From Verrucomicrobiales bacterium (GTDB lineage Bacteria > Verrucomicrobiota > Verrucomicrobiia > Limisphaerales > Palsa-1400), in contig JAQGOW010000601.1 in NCBI GenBank assembly GCA_028293405.1, positions 1-5,543 of the forward strand: a stretch of 5,543 nucleotides of DNA, written 5' to 3'. Made by a program: the position numbers and the translations under genes. A model generated the notes under the pieces. That model saw nothing but the letters and a program-made list of their open reading frames with translations, searched no databases and was not told where the DNA came from. Numbering within the stretch: position 1 is the stretch's first letter; each line of letters opens with the position of its first letter. Shown piece by piece: positions 1-5,386 of this stretch.

Positions 1-2
1 AC

Positions 3-914
3 ACTGCATCGGCTGGCAGCAGCATGAACTTCAAGTTGGCGGGCCATAATGCGGGCACGTCATTTGGGCAAATCAAGCACGGCAACCAGATGACTTTTGG
101 TGGCAATTTCAACGTGACTTACGCCAATGGCTTCACTTCGCAATCCGGTGACACGTTCCCGCTTGTCGTCTATGCCTCGCACTCTGGTCAATTCGGGACG
201 ATGAGTTTGCCTGCGCTGCCTTCCAATCTCACTTGGCGGCCAGATTATGGTTCGACCGCGTTCAGCATTACTGCCCGCCCCATTCCGACCTGCACCCCGG
301 CGCCGAACGGATTGTTGGCCTGGTGGAGCGGTGATGGCGGAACAAATCTCGCCGGTTGGTATTCGTTAGTTGCAACCAACGGTGCAACAAATGGCTTTGG
401 TATCGATGGACGGGCGTTCCTCCTGAACGGCGTGGATCAATACTGGTACGCGGCCGATTCGGTCGCGTTCCGTCCGACAAATGTCACAATCGAATGTTGG
501 GTCAACTTCGCTGCGGTCACTTCGCTCGAGGTCATAGCGGGCAAGCCGTACGGCAGCGGCAATCTCGATTCGTACCAGATCTGGCTTCAAAACGGACAGC
601 TCCGCGGTGGTATTTCGACTACGGGCGGTTTTTCTGCTCTGGCGAGTTACTCGTGGACTCCGCCTGTAAGTTCGTGGCACCACGTCGGCTATACCTATAA
701 TCAGGCCACCGCGCTTGGCACTTTGTTCCTAGACGGAGTGGTGGTCGCGACCGCATCCGGTTCGGGTCCGATCGCCTATGATAATCGGCCATTTATTGTT
801 GGGGCGGACATCGAAAACGGCAATCCCACCTACTTCTTTAATGGCAGCATTGACGAAGTCGCTCTCTACGACCGTGCGCTCGCGACGAATGAAATTGCCG
901 CTCTACGTTGCTGA
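3..914 (+). CDS. C-terminal part of a large LamG-domain surface/secreted protein (5' truncated by window, frameshifted near its 3' end)
   Basis: The frame is open from the first bases of the window, so the true start lies upstream; the ATG at 24 is internal and has no ribosome binding site. Counting from that ATG, residues 1-88 form a beta-rich segment (SGDTFPLVVY, then SGQFGTMSLPALPSNLTW) resembling the end of autotransporter-associated repeat proteins. Residues about 95-291 form a LamG/concanavalin A-like jelly-roll: it opens with GLLAWWSGDGG, has FLLNGVDQYW and TNVTIECWVNF in the middle, SSWHHVGYTY and LFLDGVVVATASG later, and closes with NGSIDEVALYDRALATNEI. Such domains usually bind carbohydrate or mediate adhesion outside the cell. 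No catalytic residues are visible. The stop at 912-914 appears premature: a homologous-looking continuation lies in another frame immediately after (see 904-1158). Asn/Thr/Ser richness also suggests export. Domain class is likely; the ligand and the full architecture are unknown. Confidence 0.8.
   Translation, partial: TASAGSSMNFKLAGHNAGTSFGQIKHGNQMTFGGNFNVTYANGFTSQSGDTFPLVVYASHSGQFGTMSLPALPSNLTWRPDYGSTAFSITARPIPTCTPAPNGLLAWWSGDGGTNLAGWYSLVATNGATNGFGIDGRAFLLNGVDQYWYAADSVAFRPTNVTIECWVNFAAVTSLEVIAGKPYGSGNLDSYQIWLQNGQLRGGISTTGGFSALASYSWTPPVSSWHHVGYTYNQATALGTLFLDGVVVATASGSGPIAYDNRPFIVGADIENGNPTYFFNGSIDEVALYDRALATNEIAALRC
897..906 (+). other. Probable frameshift site (loss of one CT unit)
   Basis: The sequence reads gccgctctac. 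An uninterrupted protein would need gcc-gct-ctc-tac (A-A-L-Y), two bases longer. The same protein has exactly gctctctac at 861-869, encoding A-L-Y in 'VALYDRA'. Losing one CT from a (CT)3 run explains the shift from the upstream frame into the frame that begins at 904. The alternative, one extra base, works arithmetically but does not restore the expected residues as well. Confidence 0.6.
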
Positions 915-1158
915 AGGCGCGGGACGATGCCCGGTGCCACCACCGAGCGCGATTATTACTCCGACGATCAGCTCTGACCAGCGGACGTTCCATGGCCAGT
1001 TCACTGGCCCGGTCGGCTCAATCGGTATCATCGAAGCGACCACGAACCTGGTGAATTGGGCTGCCATCCAGACGAACGCCCCGTTTTACGGTTCCGGTTC
1101 GATCGACGACCTGATCAACAACACGAATCGGTTCTATCGTATGCGTATCATTCCGTAG
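904..1158 (+). pseudogene. Frameshifted C-terminal tail of the upstream LamG-domain protein
   Basis: In the frame starting at 904 the translation runs YVAEGAGRCPVPPP and ends NRFYRMRIIP before the TAG at 1156-1158. Joined to the upstream frame it restores the pattern usual after a LamG domain, 'TNEIAAL-YVAEGAGRCP', so these 84 codons are most simply the displaced C-terminus of the same protein. The segment with EATTNLVNWAAIQTN followed by a D..NN.NRFYR ending resembles the short beta-rich tail seen at the C-terminus of many verrucomicrobial extracellular proteins, recalled from family knowledge and not searched. This frame is open back to an ATG at 778, but the 778-903 part translates to low-quality sequence overlapping the LamG domain out of frame, so it is unlikely to be an independent gene. 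Whether this is a real mutation, phase variation or a sequencing error cannot be decided here. Confidence 0.65.
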
Positions 1159-1189
1159 GAGAGACTCCGGAGGGGTGCCTGCGCTACGG
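1153..1189 (+). repeat. Inverted repeat with nested hairpins downstream of the LamG-protein gene
   Basis: CCGTAG (1153-1158, which includes the stop codon) pairs perfectly with CTACGG (1184-1189). Inside lie GGAG-AGA-CTCC (1158-1168, competing for one base of the outer stem) and AGG-GGTG-CCT (1171-1180). Together they could fold as a branched structure. No T tract follows, so it is not a standard intrinsic terminator. It may be an RNA 3'-end structure or one copy of a dispersed palindromic repeat; the arms are short enough that chance is possible. Confidence 0.3.
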
Positions 1190-1245
1190 GGTCGGGGTGT
1201 GTGCGGGGGTGCAAAAAGTTGGGAAAGCTCAATTGGCAAAAGGGG
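1172..1245 (+). other. G-run cluster with G-quadruplex potential in the leader of the ABC transporter gene
   Basis: The intergenic + strand carries G runs at 1172-1175, 1188-1191, 1194-1197, 1205-1209, 1221-1223 and 1242-1245. The runs at 1188-1223 are separated by 2, 7 and 11 bases, which would allow a three-tier quadruplex with one rather long loop. It lies between the stop of the surface-protein gene and the GTG of the exporter gene, so it could affect the exporter mRNA leader. This is structural potential only; the coding strand downstream is also G-rich. Confidence 0.3.
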
Positions 1246-1261
1246 AAATACGCGTACGGTC

Positions 1262-1265
1262 GGAG
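1262..1265 (+). promoter_or_regulatory. Ribosome binding site supporting the GTG start at 1272
   Basis: GGAG lies six bases before GTG 1272. A second purine run, GAGGAG at 1267-1272, overlaps the start and is too close to serve either GTG 1272 or TTG 1275. The next ATG, at 1323, has no such site. This decides the start of the ABC transporter in favour of the GTG. Confidence 0.55.
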
Positions 1266-1271
1266 TGAGGA

Positions 1272-3077
1272 GTGTTGGTCGAATCTACAGAACCACCTGA
1301 CAAGGCCGGTCGCCGCGATCGTATGCGGCGGGCGCTGCATTTTGCATTTCCGTATCGTAAATCGGTTTTTGTCCTCTTCCTGATTACGGTGGTCGTTGCC
1401 GCGGTTGGTGCGGCTGAGCCGTTGGTTCTCAAATATATCTTCGACCAACTCGGGGCGGGGCACGGAATTCAACCGGTGCTTATCGGGGTGGCTTGGTTGG
1501 CGGGGATTGGGTTATTGCGCGAGGCGGCGACGGGTGTTTCGAATTGGCTGACGTGGCATACGCGGCTGGGTTTGCATCACGCGCTGTTGGACGCAACCGT
1601 GGGGCGGTTGCATCGAATGCCGCTGAGCTTTCATCGCAGCGAAGGTGTTGGCGCGATCATGACGAAATTGGATCGCAGCATCCAAGGCTTCATCACTGCG
1701 GTCAGCCAAATTCTTTTCAACGTTTTTCCGGCTGTTATTTATCTGGGGATCGCGATTGTGGTGATGCTCAAGTTGGATTGGCGGCTCGCGCTGATGGTTT
1801 TGGCGTTCGCGCCGGTGCCAGCGATCATTGCGGCTTTTGCTGCGCCGGAACAGGTTGAGCGGGAACGCGAGTTGTTGGATTGGTGGAGTAAGATTTATTC
1901 GCGGTTCAATGAGGTGTTGTCGGGGATCATTACGGTGCGGAGTTTTTCGATGGAGGAAATGGAGAAGCAACGGTTTCTCAGCAGTGTGGGCGAGGCGAAT
2001 CACATCGTGGTCAAAGGAGTGATGACGGACACGGCGTTTACGGCGGCGACGAACGTGGTGATTATGTTGGCACGGATTGCGGCGATTGCGTTTGGTGGGT
2101 GGTACGTCGTTCGTGGGCAGATTACGGTGGGGACGTTGATCGCGTTCCTCGGCTATATCGGTGGTCTATTCGGGCCAGTGCAGGGGTTGAGCGGGGTTTA
2201 TCAAACAGTGCAAAAAGCGTCGGTGGCGTTGGATGAAATTTTTAGCATTTTGGATGTGCAGGAGCACCTGGGCGACAGCGTGCATGCTGTCGAACTGAAA
2301 ACGGTGCGTGGCGACATTTCGTTCGAAAATGTTAAGTTCCGTTACGACCAGGCGAGCCGGCCGGTTCTCAAGGGGCTTACGCTGAAGGTGCGCGAGGGCG
2401 AGACGGTGGCGTTGGTGGGGCCGAGTGGCGGGGGAAAAACGACGGTGCTGGCATTGTTGATGCGGTTCTACGATCCGCAGGAAGGCCGGATTGTTTTGGA
2501 CGGACACGACATTCGTGATTTGAAACAAAAATCGTTGCGTCGGAATATTGGTGTGGTGCTGCAGGACCCTTTGCTGTTTAACGACACGATTCGCAACAAC
2601 ATCGCTTACGCGAAGCCGCAGGCGACCATGGCGCAAATTGAACATGCCGCGCAGCTTGCTAATGCGCATACGTTCATTGGGCATCTGCCGGATGGTTACG
2701 AAACGATGGTGGGGGAGCGAGGTAGCCGGCTTTCGGTGGGGGAACGGCAGCGGATTACGATTGCGCGGGCGTTGATTAAGGATCCGTCCATTTTGTTGTT
2801 GGACGAGGCAACCTCGGCGCTGGATGCGGAGTCGGAGGCATTGGTGCAAGATGCCTTGGAACGGTTGATGAAAGGTCGGACGACGCTGGTGATCGCGCAT
2901 CGACTTTCGACTGTCGTTCACGCGAACAGGATCGTGGTTTTGAAAGATGGCCTGGTCAGCGAGGTGGGCACGCATAATGAATTGATGAGGAGCGATGGGT
3001 ATTATGCTTCGCTGGTGCGTCGGCAGATCGCCGGGCTGATTCGTAACTCGGGTGAGGAGGAGTTGAGCGCGGCGTAG
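1272..3077 (+). CDS. ABC transporter, exporter-type half-transporter (fused permease and ATP-binding domains)
   Basis: This 601-residue protein has the length and order of a MsbA-like half-transporter, which works as a dimer in the inner membrane to export lipids, drugs or peptides using ATP. The type 1 membrane domain spans about 25-310 with six hydrophobic segments near 31-50, 66-85, 145-166, 170-191, 256-278 and 283-305. The ATPase domain spans about 348-590: A-loop Tyr358, Walker A GPSGGGKT (383-390), Q-loop Gln431, exporter X-loop VGERG (480-484), signature LSVGE (487-491, a variant of LSGGQ), Walker B ILLLDE (507-512) with catalytic Glu512, D-loop SALD (515-518) and switch His543. All key ATPase residues are present, so it should be active. 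There is no peptidase or other extra domain. The GTG start is backed by GGAG six bases upstream. The substrate cannot be told from sequence; lipid or multidrug export is the family default. A CNNM-family gene follows after 69 nt. Confidence 0.93.
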   Translation: MLVESTEPPDKAGRRDRMRRALHFAFPYRKSVFVLFLITVVVAAVGAAEPLVLKYIFDQLGAGHGIQPVLIGVAWLAGIGLLREAATGVSNWLTWHTRLGLHHALLDATVGRLHRMPLSFHRSEGVGAIMTKLDRSIQGFITAVSQILFNVFPAVIYLGIAIVVMLKLDWRLALMVLAFAPVPAIIAAFAAPEQVERERELLDWWSKIYSRFNEVLSGIITVRSFSMEEMEKQRFLSSVGEANHIVVKGVMTDTAFTAATNVVIMLARIAAIAFGGWYVVRGQITVGTLIAFLGYIGGLFGPVQGLSGVYQTVQKASVALDEIFSILDVQEHLGDSVHAVELKTVRGDISFENVKFRYDQASRPVLKGLTLKVREGETVALVGPSGGGKTTVLALLMRFYDPQEGRIVLDGHDIRDLKQKSLRRNIGVVLQDPLLFNDTIRNNIAYAKPQATMAQIEHAAQLANAHTFIGHLPDGYETMVGERGSRLSVGERQRITIARALIKDPSILLLDEATSALDAESEALVQDALERLMKGRTTLVIAHRLSTVVHANRIVVLKDGLVSEVGTHNELMRSDGYYASLVRRQIAGLIRNSGEEELSAA

Positions 3078-3146
3078 TGGGATTGACTGGGTTTACCTCG
3101 AACTTTTCCCTTTTTCCGCTGCCCACAATGGCACAACCTGACTCAA

Positions 3147-4373
3147 ATGGGCGCAGCCATTACAGTCCTGGCGATTTTTGCCGGCGCGAGTTTCTTTTTC
3201 GCGCTGGCGGAGACTGCCTTGTTTGCGCTGGGCAAATGGCAGGTGCGGCAGTTGGAACAAATGCCCTCTCGCACGGGGAAAATCGTTTCCGGTCTACTTG
3301 CTCGTTCGCAGGATCTTTTAGCGACACTCGTTCTCGGGAATTCTTTTGCCAATGCCGGCATCGTGGCGGTGATGTTCTGGGTGGCGATTAATCATCATTG
3401 GTCGGTGCCGTGGACGCTGGTGGGGGTGCTCTTCTTTGTTTTGCTCGGGTGCGAAGTGGTGCCGAAAACTTTGGCAGTGCGAGCTTCGGAAAGGTGGGCA
3501 CTTCGTGTGGCTGCGCCGATGCTCCTGTTGCAGGCGTTGAGCAAACCGTTTCGGCACAGTGCGCAGTTGCTGACAAACTTCATCTTGCGAACGGCGGTAC
3601 CGACATCAGTGCAACGACCGGCGCAACTTTCGGATGACGAATATCAAGAGTTGCTGGAGATGGCGTTTCAACAGGGCGCGCTGGCGGCGAGTGAAAAAGA
3701 AATCATCCTGCAGATCATCGGGCTGGACCGACGACAGGCCAAGGACGTGATGAAGCCGCGGTCCCAGATGACTTCGATTCCCGATGATTTGACTGTGCGG
3801 GAAATGATCGCGGCGGCGAAAAAGCATAAGCATCGCCGATTGCCAATGTACGACGAAACGCCGGACACTATTGTTGGCGTGCTCAACACGCGCGCTTTGT
3901 TGCTCGATCCGGAAGTTGATTTGTCGATCGCGATTGAGTTTCCCTCGTTCGTTCCCGAGACGATGAATTTGCTGCAATTGCTCAAGGCGTTGCAGCGGCA
4001 ACAGCGCGGGTTGGCGATAGTTCTCGATGAATTCGGCGGGACTGCTGGGCTTGTGTCGATTGAAGATATTTTGGAGGAGGTTGTCGGTCGGATACGACGG
4101 GATTCCCAGGCCGACACCGTCGTGATCCAGAAGCTCGGTGACGGAAAATGGCGCGTCAGCGGTGGTGTGCGGCTGGATGATTTTCGGCGGGAGTATCCGG
4201 CGCTGGGCGAGATCGATGAATGCGAAACGGTCGCCGGGTTGGTGTTGAATGAGCTTGGGGTTGTGCCGTCGGTTGGGGATGTGCTGACGTTCCGTGGGCT
4301 GCGTTTTACGGTGCAGGCGGTGGATGAGAGGCGGATTCGTGAACTTTTGGTGGAAATCGTCCGAAGAAAATAA
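3147..4373 (+). CDS. CNNM/CorB-type membrane protein (DUF21, CBS pair, CorC_HlyC domain), 'hemolysin family'
   Basis: The 408-residue protein has the full domain order of the CNNM/CorB family, an inner-membrane group with roles in Mg2+ and related cation transport; the label hemolysin is historical. DUF21 covers about 1-150: first helix with ALAETALFAL (19-28), then GNSFANAGIV (64-73) and GCEVVPKTLA (101-110), the conserved polar and acidic positions of the family, followed by an amphipathic stretch. The CBS pair covers about 198-316, with VMKPRSQM (201-208), HRRLPMYDE (229-237) and GLVSIEDILEEVVG (301-314); such pairs bind adenine nucleotides and gate the membrane part. The CorC_HlyC domain covers about 328-405. 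In CBS1, GVLNTRALL has Ala where CorC-like proteins usually have Asp (AKDLL). The ATG at 3147 places the start just before the first helix but has no clear Shine-Dalgarno site; no better in-frame start exists after the TGA at 3084. It is the first of three adjacent DUF21 genes. Confidence 0.9.
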   Translation: MGAAITVLAIFAGASFFFALAETALFALGKWQVRQLEQMPSRTGKIVSGLLARSQDLLATLVLGNSFANAGIVAVMFWVAINHHWSVPWTLVGVLFFVLLGCEVVPKTLAVRASERWALRVAAPMLLLQALSKPFRHSAQLLTNFILRTAVPTSVQRPAQLSDDEYQELLEMAFQQGALAASEKEIILQIIGLDRRQAKDVMKPRSQMTSIPDDLTVREMIAAAKKHKHRRLPMYDETPDTIVGVLNTRALLLDPEVDLSIAIEFPSFVPETMNLLQLLKALQRQQRGLAIVLDEFGGTAGLVSIEDILEEVVGRIRRDSQADTVVIQKLGDGKWRVSGGVRLDDFRREYPALGEIDECETVAGLVLNELGVVPSVGDVLTFRGLRFTVQAVDERRIRELLVEIVRRK

Positions 4374-4403
4374 ATGAAGCACCAAGACACCAAGCAGAAA
4401 TGA
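4374..4403 (+). other. Nine-codon mini-ORF bridging the two DUF21 genes
   Basis: An ATG directly abuts the TAA of the first DUF21 gene (TAAATG at 4371-4376). It encodes MKHQDTKQK and stops at TGA 4401-4403, which overlaps the ATG of the next gene (ATGA at 4400-4403). The geometry would let a ribosome terminate, restart, and terminate again exactly at the next start, coupling translation of the two genes across a gap with no clear Shine-Dalgarno site. It is in the frame of the upstream gene, so stop readthrough would simply add a short tail. Most of it is the CACCAAGA repeat, so chance is possible. Confidence 0.3.
4380..4395 (+). repeat. Short tandem repeat CACCAAGA/CACCAAGC in the intergenic gap
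   Basis: Two copies of an 8-base unit, CACCAAGA (4380-4387) and CACCAAGC (4388-4395), differ only at the last base and fill most of the 26-nt gap between the two DUF21 genes. From memory, similar CACnnAGA-type units recur between genes in many environmental bacterial genomes, but no search was possible. Two copies alone are weak evidence for a functional element. Confidence 0.4.
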
Positions 4404-5386
4404 GTAACACTGACATTATAACTCTGATCGCGCTGATTTTCTGCGTGGCGCTGTCGTTTTTGTTTTCCGGGATGGAGTCGGGGGTGCTGGCGTTGAATCG
4501 GTTTCGGATTCGGCATCTCATGCGCTCGGGAAATAAACGGGCGGCGGTTTTGAATCATTACCTGGATAATCCGGAGGATTTTCTTTGGACGATTCTCGTC
4601 GGGAATACGGTGGCGAATATTGCGGTTTTTAGCATCGGCGTTTTGGAATTGTTTTATTGGCTTGGGGCGTATCGGGTGTGGTGGACGGTGGCGTTTATTG
4701 GGTTCGTTTTCGTGTTCTATATTGTTTGCGAACTTTTGCCGAAGACGTTGTTTCAACGATTCCCCAACAGGCTTGCATTGGTGCTGGCGCCGCCGTTTCG
4801 ATTATTCCATTTGGCGCTTTCGCCGTTGGTGGCAATCGCGGCGTGGTTTTCCAGTGGCTTGCTGCGGCTGACCGGCGGTCGCGCGTTTACGGGACGGCTT
4901 TTTGGGAATCGTGAAGAGTTGAGACTGGTGATGCAAGAATCGGCCCAAAGCCTGACTTCTGAAGAGCGGGTAATGCTCAATCGCGTGCTCGATTTGCAGA
5001 ACGTGCGCGTGCGCAATATCACGGTGCCGTTTTCTGAGGTGGTGTCGGTAACGGATGTGACGCCGATGTCGGCGGTGGTGAATCTTTGCCGCGAACGGAA
5101 CCTTACGCGCATGCCGGTTTTGCGAGCGGATAACAATCGCGTGATCGGGACGATGGACATGGACGCGGTGCTTTATCGTGAAGATTTGGACGTGCAAAAG
5201 CCGGCGTCGGCGTATGTGCGCGGGGCGCTGTTTTTGCCGGAAGATTTATTGCTCGAAGAAGCGATGCGGCGCATGCAACGGACTGGTGATCGGTTGGCGA
5301 TTGTGCTGGATCGTGAGCAACGCGAACGGGGCATCGTTAGTTTACAGGATATTTTAAAGGTGATTTTCGGTGAGGTGACGCTGTGA
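4400..5386 (+). CDS. DUF21 and CBS-pair membrane protein lacking the CorC_HlyC domain (CNNM/CorB family)
   Basis: This 328-residue protein is a shorter relative of the gene just upstream. Its DUF21 region (about 1-155) has an N-terminal helix with SGMESGVLALNRFRI (23-37), then LVGNTVANIAV (66-76), a long hydrophobic segment at about 90-110 and CELLPKTLFQRF (110-121), matching the family's conserved acidic, GN and PKT positions. A CBS pair follows at about 205-325, with RMPVLRADNNRVIG (237-250) and RLAIVLD...GIVSLQDILKVIFG (298-324). It stops right after the second CBS motif, without the roughly 80-residue CorC_HlyC domain of its neighbour. A third DUF21 gene starts at once after it, so the shortness looks natural rather than a mutation. 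No good Shine-Dalgarno site precedes ATG 4400, but the ATGA overlap with the mini-ORF at 4374 could supply coupling. The likely role is membrane cation transport or its control, perhaps as a partner subunit; the ion is unknown. Confidence 0.88.
   Translation: MSNTDIITLIALIFCVALSFLFSGMESGVLALNRFRIRHLMRSGNKRAAVLNHYLDNPEDFLWTILVGNTVANIAVFSIGVLELFYWLGAYRVWWTVAFIGFVFVFYIVCELLPKTLFQRFPNRLALVLAPPFRLFHLALSPLVAIAAWFSSGLLRLTGGRAFTGRLFGNREELRLVMQESAQSLTSEERVMLNRVLDLQNVRVRNITVPFSEVVSVTDVTPMSAVVNLCRERNLTRMPVLRADNNRVIGTMDMDAVLYREDLDVQKPASAYVRGALFLPEDLLLEEAMRRMQRTGDRLAIVLDREQRERGIVSLQDILKVIFGEVTL
5372..5378 (+). promoter_or_regulatory. Strong ribosome binding site for the third DUF21 gene, inside the end of the second
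   Basis: GAGGTGA matches seven bases of the canonical GGAGGTGA. It ends four bases before GTG 5383 and ten before ATG 5389, so spacing favours the GTG. It is the best Shine-Dalgarno match seen in the window and supports a real start at the end of the second DUF21 gene. Confidence 0.55.

Noticed and set aside
778..1158. Independent gene starting at ATG 778
   Set aside because: Residues before about 904 overlap the LamG domain out of frame and look like noise. Only the part from 904 onward is protein-like, and it fits as the displaced tail of the upstream gene.
1249..1256. Perfect 8-base palindrome TACGCGTA upstream of the ABC gene
   Set aside because: An 8-base palindrome is expected about once per 256 bases by chance, and no second copy was noticed nearby.
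1233..1260. Possible promoter: TTGGCA (1233-1238) with TACGGT (1255-1260) 16 bases later
   Set aside because: The -10 match is poor, and such pairs arise easily by chance; not strong enough to call.
2166..2975. Minus-strand open frame of 269 codons opposite the ABC ATPase domain
   Set aside because: The translation is rich in Arg, His and Gln with no recognisable motif, and the opposite strand encodes every conserved ABC motif.
3078..3146. Intrinsic terminator between the ABC gene and the first DUF21 gene
   Set aside because: T-rich stretches are present (aacttttccctttttcc), but no GC-rich hairpin precedes them.
3077..3391. Plus-strand open frame of 104 codons starting at the ABC gene's last base
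   Set aside because: It overlaps the first DUF21 gene out of frame; its translation has no family pattern, whereas the 3147 frame gives a clear DUF21 N-terminus.
3606..4385. Minus-strand open frame of 259 codons opposite the CBS and CorC_HlyC region
   Set aside because: Same reasoning: no motif, no ribosome binding site, and full overlap with a conserved gene.
3668..4756. Long minus-strand open frame of 362 codons across the junction of the first two DUF21 genes
   Set aside because: It lies antisense to two well-supported genes, its translation is Arg/Ser/Pro-rich with no domain or membrane pattern, and it is explained by GC-biased codons opposite real genes.
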